Under the pieces are notes generated by a model that saw nothing but the letters and a program-made list of their open reading frames with translations, did no database searches and was not told the origin of the DNA. A stretch of DNA of 64,000 nt. Origin: Jaminaea rosea (taxonomy: Eukaryota; Basidiomycota; Exobasidiomycetes; Microstromatales). This document shows positions 38,201 through 50,075 of this stretch, in pieces. The translations under genes were made by a program, and so were the position numbers. Numbering within the stretch: the stretch's first letter is position 1; every line of letters begins with the position of its first letter. The stretch lies in assembly GCF_003144245.1 (NCBI RefSeq), contig NW_020289984.1, forward strand, positions 124,001 through 188,000, given 5' to 3'.

Positions 38201-41200
38201 CAGAGACGCCTCGCCCGTCCTTTATCGAGAAGCTCCTCGAGCGGCTGATGCTTTCGATTGGCTTCTTCCTCGGCATCTGCTCTGCTGATTCCGAGGTGGT
38301 GACCATGGCATTGAGCAGCTGTGCCAGCGTTGTCCTCCTGCGCAGAGAGGCGAGACGAGTGGGCGACATGGCCAAGGCGCTCGGCGATGACTGGAGCGTC
38401 TTTTGGGAGAAGCTCACTGATCCGGCTTTTTTCACCCTCGGCCGCGTAGCTCGTCAGAAACGCATCCGTGCATTGCTGCGCAACATCAAGTATCCTACGC
38501 CGGCAGCGCTGATCACCTGGAAGGAGACGCTGCGAAGGTGGAGCGTCCTCACCTCCATTGTGGCCAAACCCATCGAGAATGGATCCTCGAGCGAATCCGT
38601 GGTTGACGAGCGCGTGGCAGCTCAGTGGGACAACTACGCTGGCTTTTTGGCTTCACTCAGCGGTTGCTTTATGGGATCGGCGCCTACCGACTTGCCTGCA
38701 CTCCCCGACTCGATGCTCGACCCGGATTTCGCCCTTCCCGCCGACATCCATCAGCTGATCGACAGCTTTCTCCAAGAGATGGTCGACCTTCTCGTCTCCG
38801 ACTCAGTGTGGGTGCGGGAGAAAGTCAAGGAGACACTTGGCCTGGACCTCAATTCGCGACTATCAGGCGCTCTCTTCCGCCAGATCCATGCCGTACTGGG
38901 CGACTTTTTCGACAAATCAACGGGCCTGCCTCAACCGTCCGAGATGTTCACCATCTTCGTTGAGCAATCAATATCCGTCGTTCAGATGGTACTCAATCGC
39001 ATTGACGTCGAGTGCACGGAATGGACCGGCAGCGTCGACATCGGCTCGCTCATGGTCCTCTACGTTGAGTATGTCAATGCTCTTGGTCGTCGCGAGCAGG
39101 CTCTGCGCATCAAGACATCGATGTGCCAACTTTGCGAGGCTCTCATGGACAAGAGGCACATGTTTGCCTTCCGCAACGAGCTGCGTGTGCGTAATCGCCT
39201 CTTTCAGGCTCTCATCACTTGGACCTCGGACTCGCCTGTCAGCGAGGACGGCAAGGCATCTGGCAAGATCGACCGACTCCAGCGTGAGCTCGACGTTGCA
39301 TGCCTGAAGATCATCTCGACTCTTTTGGACGGCTTGCCACTGCTACTGGCCGACGATGCGCTCATGCTGGACGAAAAGGTCGAATGGGCCAAGTCGAGGC
39401 AATTCTCGCTCTTCTCCAGCATCTTCATCCGCATTCTCAACCGCACTCGGCAGCTCGAGTCGTCGGTGGGTATCGGCATCGGATCCGCGGCTAGCATCGT
39501 GGATCGAGCTCGAGCCGGGCAGCTACTCTCGACTGCCGCCTTGACTGCTCAACGTAATCGCGAGGCCGTGCTCAAAGAGACTGCTCCGTTGCGAGAATCG
39601 GCCATTTTGGCCTTGTCTAACTTGCTGGCATCGAACATCGACAGCGGCCTCCAACACTCGCTCATGCTGGGCTACTCGGAGGATCCAGAGCTACGCACGG
39701 CTTTCATGCGCATCATGACGAACGTTCTCAACCAGGGCACCGCTTTTGATCCGTTGGAGCGTCTCAAAGAGTCGCAGAAGCAGAATCGTCTCGTCGAGCT
39801 TATCGGCGATCGTAACTTCTCTCTCGCCCTCGCCATCTGCCAAGTCTGCCGTGGTTGGGACCCAGAGCTGGGCATTGACCGCATCATCTTGAGCATCTTT
39901 GACTCGAGGGGCGGCATTATCAAGTTCCTCAAGGCCGCCGTTGAGGAGGAGATCGAGAGCACGGCATCTGAGGAGATGGTATTCCGCAGCAACTCGTTCC
40001 GCACTCACCTGTTGTCTCTCTTTGCGAGGACGCACGGCTACGACTACTTGCGCTCCATCATGACTCCTCTTATCACCGAGATGGCCAACAAGCCACGCGG
40101 CTTCTCCTTCGAGATCGACCCTCAGCGTCTGGAGCCTGGCGAGTCAGCGATGGTCAATCAGTCGAGGCTGGAAGAGACGGCGCAGAGCTTCATCAACACA
40201 ATTTGCGACTCTGCCGCTCAAGTGCCAGCGGTGATGAGAGAGCTCTGCCGCCACATCCGCCTCGTCATGGACCGCAAGTTTCCCAACTCGCGTTACCAGG
40301 GCGTTGGAGGCTTCATGTTCCTGCGCTTCATCAGCCCAGCAATCGTTGCGCCGCAGAACATCGATATGAACCTCGACGGTCCAGGCAAGGGCTTGCGAAG
40401 AGGCTTGCTCCTTGTTAGCAAGATCCTGCAGACGCTCGCGAGCAACAATCTCTTTTCTGCGCACAAAGAGCCGTTCATGATTGGCCTCAATGACTTCCTC
40501 AGGAGCAATGTCTGGCGGGTGACTACCTTCCTCGACGGCATCTCAGACACGCGCACCGATCCAGAGCGATTGCACGCCGCTGATCAGCCCCTAGGCTATG
40601 GCATCCATCCATCCGGTTACGGCATCGATGAGCGAGAGCAGCGCGCTCTGCACCAGTGGATGGTGGACAATGCTGAGAAGGTTGGCAATGAGTTGCTGTC
40701 CAGGGCGTCCGCGACAACCCAGCCCTCTTCTCCTGGCTTCGATGGCTCAAATCAGCCCACGTCGCCAACGGGTACTGGCATGGCTGGCAGCGGCGGCAGG
40801 CAGACCTATGACCAGCTCAAATCCACGTTGGCTGAGCTGGGGCCTCCTGGACGTCATGCGTCCGACGCAAGCAACAGCAACATGAACAACGCTGGTCTGC
40901 CTCCCGGACAAGGTACTCAAGCGCTGCAAGATTTCTACCGTCGCACTGGCGCTCGCAACTTGCACGACAATTCTTACGACAAGCTTTTCTACATCGGTCC
41001 TCCGTCCAAAGCTGGCCGTCCCGTAGTTTACTACTGCCCCAACCTGCAAGACGCAGAGACGATCGACTTTGAAGGCTTGATGGCGCACGGGATCCAGACG
41101 CTTGAGCAGCTGCGAGGCCAGGAGTTTGACGCCATTGTCGACATGACGGCTCTCAAGAAGAGCAATTTGATGCCACCAGCTTGGGCATTCTACTTTGCGA

Positions 41201-44200
41201 GCATCATCCCTCCTGACATTGCGAGCAAGATTCGAGGCGTCGTCATGTTCAACCCAAATACGGCGGTACGGCTGTGGTACGAGTCGGCGAGATCGTTCCC
41301 GGATTCAGCCTACTCTGGCACGATTGGCTTGGTGGCACAAAACCTCCAGATCCACCATTGCAACTCGTTGGGCGAGCTCGACTCCTTCATTGAGCGTCGC
41401 AACGTAGCTCTCTGCCCGGAGACGCTCGCCATCACATCTGCCGTCGCTGAGCATCGCTTCACTCAAGTGACGATGGTATGGTACTACCGCCAGCTAATCC
41501 CAGTCACATTCAAGATTGGTGGCGAGTATCTGCAGATCACCGCGCTCAAGGGCACGGAGTTCTTCGCTGGTCGCCCCGCCAACGCCAATGACGTCTTTCA
41601 TCTGGCCGATATCGACGACGTCCGCTCGCTCGCCAATCGAGGCGACGACAACACCTTCCTGCTCACCGTCAGAGCGAGCGAGCTCTCTTTCCTCTTCCAC
41701 AGTCGTGAAAGGACGAACATCGTGCAAGCGCTCAGGGAGGCGAGGGCCCGAGTGTCACGCATCCGCCCGACTAAGTCGCTCGACCGTACGCTTCTACCCA
41801 GTGACGTACCAGGCACACTGCTCAATATGGCCATGCTCAATATCACCAGCGAGCATCCCGGTCTGCGTTTGAGCGCATACAATCTACTCTGCGCACTCTC
41901 TGGCTCATTCAACTTTGGCGCATCGGCTGCTCGCAAGAAGCTGCTCAATAGCAAGGGCCTTTCGCTGCCGGCCAACACGACGAGCTTTGTGGTCGATCTC
42001 AGCCGCGACTTCGCCGTTGCAGCTCCAGGCGCCACGCTCGAGTTCTTCGTCTCCTTCTTCGAGGGCTTCGAAGCGGCGTCGCCCAACCAAAAGACGATGA
42101 GCCTGCAGTACATGGCTCCCTGGCTATCCAATCTCGTAATGTTCACCCATGCCAGCCGCGAGGAGCAACCAGAATTTCAGCGCCGCATCAAGGAGATCTT
42201 CGGCCAGCTCCTGGCCATCACCACGAAGCAGAGCGACATGTTCGCTGTCATGCAGAGGACCGTCTGGTGTCACGTCAGCAAGCTCGACGACCTTATTCCC
42301 CTCGTCTTGGAAGTCTTTTGCGAGGCTGCCATTGATTCCGGCCTCTACTCACCACGCTTCGACGCCGTCGTTGACACAATGGTTTCCTTTTCGTCGATGA
42401 ATCTGCGTGGCAAGCTCTTGGCCAGGCTACGCAGGGCTATTGGCAAGACGTCTCACAATCCCACGGTGGCCAGCCTGCACGAAAATTCGGCTTGGAAAGA
42501 GATTGCTACCTTGACTCGTATCAACATGGTCTTGTCGTTTACCGCCGGCCGTCTCGAGGCTCTACTTTACCTGCCCGAGGTGCTGCACGTCGTCTTACTC
42601 CTTGCGGGCAACGGCGCTGACGCAACGCGCTACGCTATTCGCGGCACCGCCATCAACCTCATTCACTCGCTCTGCACAGAAGACAGGCTCGAGATGACAG
42701 GCTCAAGCTCGACGGCCACAACGGCCAATGGTGGCGGTAGCAGCAGCGTGCGCGAGGTCAGCAGCGATGAGGGCACTGTGCACAACCGAGAAGGTCTTGC
42801 TGGCCTCCTCGAGCGCCTGGCTGGTGACGAATCCGCTCCTCTCTTTGGCTTGCCTCAGGGCACCGACGGTGACGCCTACACTCTCGCCTCCTCCGACGTG
42901 GTACGACCACCGCCAGACAGCGATCAGATTGCAAGCCTCGCCGAGCTCATCTACGAGATTGCAGAGCTGGCAGCTCCGACGGTGGACACGGCCAACAGCT
43001 GGCGAGCTCGCCTGACAAGCCTGGTGACAAGCAAGGCCTTCCAGTACAATCCCATCGTGCAGGCTCGAGCCTTTGTGCTGCTTGGCTGCCTGGCTCGCGG
43101 GGAGATCGACGATGACTTGCTCTACCAGATCTTGGTCTCGCTCCGTGGTAGCATCACTGAGTGGGCAAACCTTGGCAACGACGCGCCCATGATCAGCATA
43201 GTAGCCTGCCTGGGCAAGGTCGTCACCATTCTCCCGCCGCAATCGCGCTATCTGGCTCAGATGTTCTGGCTGGGCGTCGCAATGGTGCAGAGCGGTCACG
43301 TACCCCTCTTCAAGGCTGGTGTCCAGCTCCTGCAGACGACTGTCACGACTTTGGAAGAGCGCAAGACGGCCGAGGCCATGGGTTCCGACTTGATGGGAGT
43401 CCTCTCTGCCGCTCGAGCTGAGGTGCAAGACGCTGCGGATCGCCTCGACGCTGAGTGTGGTGTCGACTTTGAGGGCAGCTTCTCATTCCATCTTGCCGCT
43501 CTGCTCGTCAAGGGTCTGCGGCATCCGTCGACGAAGACTGCCACGACAACCCTCTTGCGCAGTCTGCTGAGTGCGACATCAGCGGCAGCAGACGGTTCAC
43601 GCAGGTCGGCGCACGGCAAGGTCGATGCGGAGCAACTGGGCTTTTTCGTGGCTCTGCTGCCGACGATTGGCAAAGCGGAAGACTACGGCGAGCTGCTTAC
43701 CCTGGCAGGTCTGCCTGCACAGGCTAGTCAAGAGGCTGTCACAGCACTGGCCAGCACGCAGCGATGGCAGGTTGAAGGTGGCGGCGGCAGCATCGTCGTA
43801 GTTGGCGGCGGCGCTGCGACAGGCGACGGCAGCAATGGCTTCTTCAAGTATCTCGAGATTCCTGACAACAAGACAGCTCTCCTCGCCGTAGCCCTTGTGT
43901 GCAGTCTCTTGCTCAACGCCAGCAGCGAAGGGGAAAGGCTCATCCTCTTTACTTACTTGGCCGACGCAAGCCGCGAGACTCCAGCCATCCTCTCGATTCT
44001 CTACAACTCGCTGGCTCCCTCCATGCGCGAGATCCTTATCAACTCGCAACTTGGCCCAATTGTGGACGCGGTACAGACAATTGCGCAGGCTGCCATTTTC
44101 GAGCCCGTCTTTGCGGCGCAGGCGGCAGAGACGGCTCGACGAGGTGGGCCCGAGGCCTTTTTGGAGGAGGCTGGTTTCTCGAGCCTGCTGAAGTGCGGCA

Positions 44201-44295
44201 GCTTCGGTGCTCCTCTTACGGATGCGCGGCGCTTGGTATTGGCCAAGCTCAGTACAGCGATGCTGGCCAGTCTGGTCGATGCGGCGGCGGCGTAG
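35225..44295 (+). CDS. NF1: neurofibromin/IRA-type Ras GTPase-activating protein
   Basis: Two exons, 35225-35791 and 35869-44295, giving 2997 aa, close to yeast Ira1/2 and human neurofibromin (2818). The donor is gttcgt, less usual than its neighbours; the join is phase 0. The RasGAP domain spans about 1465-1800: the arginine finger is R1562 in EEMVFRSNSFRTHL, the counterpart of LFRGNSLA in human NF1, and the second signature is FMFLRFISPAIVAP near 1672. It is followed by the Sec14-like module (PVVYYCPNLQDAETIDFEG, about 1905-2070) and a PH-like region. The rest is HEAT-like helical. The N terminus is Ser/Gln-rich with an SQ dipeptide run. The protein switches Ras off at membranes and so limits cAMP/PKA or MAP-kinase signalling. 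Family assignment is secure. Confidence 0.95.
35387..35422 (+). repeat. SQ-encoding hexanucleotide-like repeat in the RasGAP N terminus
   Basis: About six consecutive Ser-Gln codon pairs (tcncag and tctcag variants) in frame. It encodes a hydrophilic SQ run in the disordered N-terminal tail; SQ is also the minimal ATM/ATR target dipeptide. Confidence 0.7.
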
Positions 44296-44760
44296 TGCGA
44301 CGACGTCGCTTGCAAGTACACAGCCAACGTCCACACTCAACTTCTCTTATCATCATCGATCGTTCCCACCCCTCTCTCCTCTTTACCTGTAATACTGTCC
44401 CGCGAGCCCTCTATTTTGCACCTGCAGTGGACTCGGCCCCGCTTTCCTTAGACTCGATAAGCCCCAGATGACTGTTGTCTCCTTTCTCACCCTCTCGCCT
44501 CTCCCCACCTTTCTCGAATAATCAATCATCAGCCGTTTTCTTGGTCGATTTCGAGTTGAGCGAGGCGAGAGCAGGTGGGCTGTGCGTCTGAAAAGTGCGA
44601 GGCCCGTGCGCCGTGTGAGCTCATGCCGCCTGTCGATTGCCGCTCACTCGAGGGCTGAGTGCCGCCAGTGCTCAGTTCTTGGCTGTGTCCTCCTTTCTTG
44701 CCATCGCGACCGTCAACACCATCATCATCCCACCATCACCGACCTTGGCGTCACTCTGCA
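44296..44760. other. intergenic region, no gene seen
   Basis: It separates the RasGAP stop from the NBR1-like start in tandem orientation and holds CT-rich stretches (about 44340-44400 and 44470-44520). No open frame with domain-like content was found. Confidence 0.5.
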
Positions 44761-46939
44761 ATGGCGTCCATGACTATTCCCACCGATATCAGCAATACGA
44801 CGCTGATCATCTTGGCCAGCAACATGTCTACGCCACAGCCTCAGACTCCGCGTCGCATTGCCGTCGAGGGCTTACGATCAGATGGTGACATCAAGTCCTT
44901 TCGACGTCGACTGCCCACGATCCTTGCCTCAAACGATACGTCGATGGCCGTCGACATCTTCTTTAAGGGAAGCGGCGAGCGATCCAGCGCGGGTGTCCCC
45001 AGTGGCAGCAAGGACAAGTTTGAGAAGCGTGTTCGAGATTGCCTCGATGCCGGCAAGCCCATGTCCATCAACTATCGTCTCCGTCCAAAGGCTGCTCAGC
45101 CTACGGGCGCGCAGAGCACGACGACGACGACCACCACCACGCCAGAAAGCAACAAGGAGCCAATGACCTTTCAGCAAAACCTGGCTGGTCTCGTCAAGTG
45201 TATCAGCGAATTGCAGACTGAGAATCGCAAGCTCAAGGCTGAGCTCGCCACCAAGAGTACGCCAGTCTCGGATGCTCAGCGCAGCAAGGCGTCCGCTGAT
45301 CGACCCACTCAAAAACTTGACCTCAAGGAGGAGGCATCCGGTATCGCTAAGACGATGAGCAAGTTCCTCGACGCGTACAGTACAGTGAGTGGGGTGAAAA
45401 GGAAAGGTTCATACGTGGTAGCTTGCTGAGACAACCTGCCTCTACCTGCAGCTCATGAGCCAGGATGGTATCATGCCCGGTCCCGTGGCTCCCAGCGACG
45501 TCCCCGTCCCGCCCAGCGCCAGACCTACGCTGCACCCTAACATCTACTGCGATGGGCCGTGTGATTCACAGGTCGAGGGCATCCGCTTCAAGTGCACTGC
45601 ATGCCCCGACTTTGACATGTGCGAGCCCTGCTACAAAGGTCACCGCAAGGCACACGTCAAGACACACGGTTCCGACCACCTCTTCCTCACCATTCACGAG
45701 CCTCGTCTCTTTGGGATCGCTGTCCAAACGGCCAGGGCCAAGGAGATGGGGCAGAAGTCGAAGCCCGCCCAAGACATGGCTCGAGGGAAGGAGGAGATGG
45801 AGACGAAGGACAAAGTTGCTTCTCCTCCCACCTCTGTCGCACAGCCGCGCGTAGTCATCGACGTCCTTGACGAGCCCGTGCCTGACAACTCGGAGCTTTC
45901 GGCGGATGAGAAGGTCGAATTCTCGTCGTCCATAGCAGCGGCCATCAACAATGAAGGCGACAGCTGGCCATCCCTCGTCAAGAACATCGTCTGGTTTCTC
46001 CACGGCAGCGCGGCCGTGCGCGCCATCAGTGGCGGCGCCGAGACTCCTGCCGACGACATCACTCTCGATCTCGACCGCATAACACGGGCTCAGGTTCAGC
46101 AGGTCAAGATCTTCCTCCGCGCCAAGGAGGTCGATAGCGAGCAAGCAGTGGTCCGCGCGCTCCACGAGCAAGCCTGCGGCGAGGGAAAGGTAGAGAGAAG
46201 CAGCGAAGCGAGCGAGAACGTCTTCATGGGCGAGCCAGACGATGCCGCCGCCGCCACCGGTCGCAACTCCACGACGGCGCCCGCGTCTGCATCCGTGCCC
46301 GCGTTTGTGCCTCTTGGCTACAAGATGCAGTCCGGCACTTGGAACAGCGAGATCGTCGAGACCACCGCACAAGGGTGGACGATACGCAACACGGGTGCCT
46401 CGCCCTGGCCGCTCCAAGGCAAGGATGCAATTGTAATCGATGTCGTGTATGCCGGCCCACGCTGGCACGGGACTGTGCCTACGACAGATCTCATCAAGGG
46501 AGGCGACAAGCTTCAGCTGTCAGCGGGCGAGACTCTCTTTATCGCCCGCCCTGCCGAGGTCCTTGACGAGGCTTTCCTCAGATTGGCTTACTACCATCGC
46601 ATGGGCTCCTCCTCACCTAACCGATTTGGCGAGCAGATTCATCTCACAGTCAGCGCGTCCCACGGCGAGTCCGCCATAGAGCCCTCGTCCACGTCACTCT
46701 CAAGTTCTTCGCTCCTCACCATCCCTGTGGCCCCCGAAGATCACGACGGCTCAGCTAGCCTTGCTCCCGCAACGGACGTCGATGGCTTCTCCGACGTGAC
46801 CACTTCCGCCACCCACACCACCAGCGAAAGCCTCCGTAGCCCGGCGCTCAGCAGTGTCCGCTCCTCGGATGTCGACGATGAGGATGACGACGCTTTCGAG
46901 CTCATTGACCGCGCGACGGACGAGGAGAGTGTGGTGTGA
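44761..46939 (+). CDS. NBR1: NBR1-like ZZ-finger protein, candidate selective-autophagy receptor
   Basis: Two exons, 44761-45384 and 45452-46939; donor gtgagt; 703 aa. The start is the first ATG in frame ([12 protein letters not shown]). A possible N-terminal PB1-like domain (about 25-105) is followed by a short coiled coil ([15 protein letters not shown]). The ZZ finger at about 238-285 reads [20 protein letters not shown] then [10 protein letters not shown], with C-x3-C in the first pair instead of C-x2-C. At about 500-605 a beta-rich domain with four tryptophans ([26 protein letters not shown]) resembles the NBR1 four-tryptophan domain. The C terminus is acidic and contains DDDAFELID, which fits the W/F/Y-x-x-L/I/V Atg8-binding motif (F690 to I693). 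NBR1 proteins carry ubiquitinated or hydrolase cargo into autophagosomes or the vacuole. The ZZ finger is certain; the receptor role is inference. Confidence 0.75.
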
Positions 46940-47275
46940 AGACACGCGGCGCCGCGCAGCGCACGTGCGTGAGAGCTCCTGGCTGCGGCTGTGTTGTCCT
47001 TCATCTTTGACTCTTACATTCAATGACATCTGCTGACAATCCGGACTTGACAGCGAGTGATCAGCATGCCGACAGTCCGCCATCACGAGCGTGCTGCATG
47101 AAGGCATCAGTCGTAGAAGGTCAAAGGCAAAGCCAGACATCGTCACCCGTGTTGCTGAATACCTTCGCATGACAACGTGTGGCACTCATGCTTCTCTTGA
47201 CCTTGATCAATGGTGCTGGGCTTTCATCAACATTCTTGCATCACGAACCCTCATTCTATTGCTGCCTCATCTTGA

Positions 47276-47297
47276 TGCAACATCTGAGCATGTTGCA
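47276..47297. repeat. short inverted repeat
   Basis: tgcaaca at 47276-47282 and its exact reverse complement tgttgca at 47291-47297 enclose an 8-nt loop. It could be a small hairpin in a transcript or chance. Confidence 0.5.
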
Positions 47298-47428
47298 AAT
47301 GGAGAGCAAAGTACGCAAGGTACATCGCACTCAGTAGCGGCCTTGCGACCAAATGTCAAAGCCCAGTACAGCAGACTCTATGCTCCTCCTAAGGAGAACG
47401 AACCTCACCTGACAACATACAGCTGTGA

Positions 47429-47474
47429 CGCTGACAAAGCGCATTGGGGTGGGCTCTTCCCGCTGACAAAGCGC
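47429..47474 (+). repeat. 14-bp direct repeat, two copies
   Basis: cgctgacaaagcgc occurs at 47429-47442 and 47461-47474, a 32-bp spacing, with no other similarity between the units. Each copy is itself a near-palindrome (gcgct/agcgc ends). Confidence 0.65.
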
Positions 47475-47851
47475 TGTAACGTCACCGAAGAATAAGGCAG
47501 AAGCGCTGCGGTCGCGAAAGAGATCATTTCTTTGAACGCAGTCAGATCACGCGTGTCGAGATGCTAAATCACTGCTGCAAGCTGCTGATCAGTGAAGATC
47601 ACAGTGCGCAAGGCATGCTAGGACTTGTACAAACAGCGCAAGTCTGTAATTTTAAGGTCACACCAGGCAATTGTTGCGTCTTGAAGGAGTGATGTAAGAC
47701 GAAGAAGCGTGACACCTTTGTACACGCGGTGCGCGTCGGCTTCGCGATCACGCAAATGGGCAGCGCGCGCAGCGCTGCCATCACCTTCCGATAGCTCGCG
47801 GGGAAGACTGAATGCGATTATGATTGTACTAGTCGCTCAGAGCAAAGCGCA

Positions 47852-49781
47852 TCATGCCATCGCCTCGTCCATCATCTTCTTCCACCTCCTCTGCGCGTCG
47901 ATCATCTCTAGGAAGATGCGATACTTGGCGTCCAGCAGCTTCTTCTCTGACTCGTTACCAGATGGATACACAAAATGCCCTGCCTTCGTCATTGTTACCA
48001 TGAGGTCCCACAGTCGCTCGCGGTCCTCCCATCCTGCTGCGGTCACGTCACCCTGCGTGGCGAGGGCGGCGCGCTTGTCGCTGACCTCGTGTGCAAAGCG
48101 ACCGAGAATTGCCGACCCTTTCACAACGGCTGTCGCTCCTCCGCCTTCTGGGATCAAGACTTTGACGTTGCAGCCGTCGGCGAGAAGGTGCATCAGCGTT
48201 TCGTTCTTTGCCTGCGAGCCGCTCATGTAGATTGAATCGATCTCGTGTCCCTTGCTGTTCATCTTTTCGATGATCTGTCGCGTCTGGAGCGCGATGGCTT
48301 CGAGAGTCGCAAGGTACTTGAGCGCAAGGTCTTCTGGTCCGGACGAGAGGGTGAGGCCCGAGATGATGCCCTTCATCGACGGGTCTGCGAGCGGAGAGCG
48401 GTTGCCGTGCAGGTCAGGATAGATGTGCAGGTCGCGCGTAAGGTGTACGAGTGTCGAGGCATTGTGCCGCTTGGCCAGGGAAGCAAGGATGCCGTCCAGG
48501 AGGGCAAACAAGCTGGTGCCCTCGCGCTCTGCTTGAGCCTTGAGCTGCGGAGTCGCCGGGTGTGTCTCAATGATGAAATCGATGAGCTGACCCGTCGAGC
48601 TCTGCCCACCTTCATTCTGCCAGAAGCCAGGAAAGACGACGTCCTTATAGGGGCCCCAGACGCCCTCGACAAAAACGCCATCGTCGTTGCCACCCTGAGC
48701 TTGCACGCAGTAGCACGTCGACGTCCCTGCGATAGCCGCCAGACGGTGCTTGGACGAGGCGAGGGAGACGTTGGCCGAACCGGGCTCATTAGTGGCTGGC
48801 GCGGCTACGGTACCCACCCAGCCAGCATAGGCGTCGATGAGGGCTGAGCCAACTGCTGTACCAGGCAGAAGCCCCAAGTCGGCCGCTGCTTCCTTTGTCA
48901 GGCCTTGGCCTACAGGCTGGCCAGCCACTTGGACGAGGCCATTCTTGCCGGGCACGCCTCCGATCTGATGGAAGTCATTGTCGGTGAGGCAACCCAGGCC
49001 GATGGCTTGATGAAAGTCTGGCGACCATCCAATGGTGGAACCGGCGACACCAGGCGGGATGTACGACGTCTTACAAACGAGGGAGCAGGTAGAGCGAGCG
49101 GTCGATGCCGTGGCCTTGTAGGTGAGCCAGTCCGGGAGGTCGAAGAATTGGCAGCGCGAGAAGAGCAAGTCGGGCATGTTCTTCTTGAGCCAGAGCGTCT
49201 TGGGAATCTCCTGTGATGGAGCAGCGAGAGGGGAGGAGGACCACTTGTGTCAGTTGGATCTTTCGGATTGACTACCCTTCACCTCGTCCGGTGCTCACCA
49301 TCTCAAGCGACATTGATCCGCCAACGTAGTCGAGGACCTTGTGGCCCGTAGAATTGATGGTACGCGCCTCCTCTTCAGCTCGGTGGTCCGCCCAGAGGAC
49401 AATATTGGGCACAAAGCTGTCCTGGCTGGTTCGCAAGGAGGACGACCCCCACTGCTGTCCATGCTGAGGTGGACTGACGTCGACTGGCTTACCCTCATCG
49501 TCTACAACGGCGAGGGAGCAAGTAGCGTCGAAGCCAAGACCTTTCACTCGAGCTGGGTCTACCTTGGACACGACGAGACACTTGTTGACGCAGGCAGCAA
49601 TTGCTGCCCATATGTCGCCTGTCGACTGCTGAAAGATCCTGGAGTCGTCTGGGCTTCGCCACGTCTTTGTATTCTGTGAGTGCGTGGCCAAAACCTCGCC
49701 GTCTGCGGTGACGAGGATGGCTCGCGCAGACCCAGTGCCTACGTCGATGCCAAAGTAGCAGGGCTGAGATGAAGACGACAT
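47852..49781 (-). CDS. FGGY-family carbohydrate kinase (probable D-ribulokinase)
   Basis: Two exons, 49781-49299 and 49210-47852; donor gtgagc; phase 0 (LEM/EIPKTL); 613 aa. The N-terminal ATP-binding loop is GIDVGTGSARAILV, followed by GLGFDATCSLAVVD; the C-terminal half has YMSGSQAKNETLMHLLADG and the Gly-rich IPEGGGATAVVKGSA. The family transfers phosphate from ATP to sugars or polyols in the cytosol. The human FGGY and yeast YDR109C branch, which this resembles in length and N-terminal sequence, phosphorylates D-ribulose, possibly as metabolite repair. Substrate remains inferred. The gene is head-to-head with the RMD1-family gene across 294 bp that includes a G-rich tract. Confidence 0.88.
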
Positions 49782-49900
49782 TTCGGGTGCGTTGGTGGAG
49801 ATGGAAGGGATATCGGCGTCGTCCTCTGACGAATTGGATTGAGATTTCCTTCCCTTCTTCCTGCGGGCGCAGCATGGCGGTGGAGGCGTCGCAGGTGCAA

Positions 49901-49940
49901 GGGCGGAAGGGCGGAAGGGCGGGAAGGGCGGAAGGGGGGG
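49901..49940 (+). promoter_or_regulatory. G-quadruplex-prone tract in a bidirectional promoter
   Basis: Six runs of three or more G (gggcggaagggcggaagggc and onward, ending in a run of seven G) with loops of 1-5 nt on the plus strand. It sits 120-160 bp from the FGGY-kinase start and about 135-175 bp from the RMD1-family start. Confidence 0.65.
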
Positions 49941-50075
49941 AAAGGCAAGAAGAGGGCCGGGCTGAGATGATAGGCGCCAGTCGATGAGGAGGAAATGAAT
50001 TGTCGCCTCTGTTAGATAGCCGTTAGCCTGCTCAACACCTTCCCATCGTCGCCGCCGCCACCGCCGCCACTCGCC

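Larger units (their letters stand above)
46940..47851. other. 0.9-kb convergent intergenic region of different composition
   Basis: By eye it is noticeably less GC-rich than its surroundings and much longer than other tail-to-tail gaps in the window (46-281 bp). Open frames are short and unconvincing; the longest (47091-47495 +) begins with GTG. It contains a 14-bp direct repeat, a 7-bp-arm inverted repeat and three copies of gctgacaa. No tRNA or known element was recognised. It could be a decayed gene or element, or a non-coding transcript. Confidence 0.5.

Noticed and set aside
42703-44340. Two long antisense frames (241 and 247 aa) under the RasGAP 3' part
   Set aside because: They are shadows of a strongly coding sense frame with third-position GC bias, and show no recognisable features.
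45566-46468. 300-aa open frame antisense to the NBR1-like gene
   Set aside because: It mirrors the GC-rich codon pattern of the sense exon, has no domain-like sequence, and the sense frame has a clear ZZ finger.
47091-47495. 134-codon plus frame in the 46.9-47.9 kb gap
   Set aside because: It begins with GTG, has no domain-like content, and the next ATG leaves only a short peptide.
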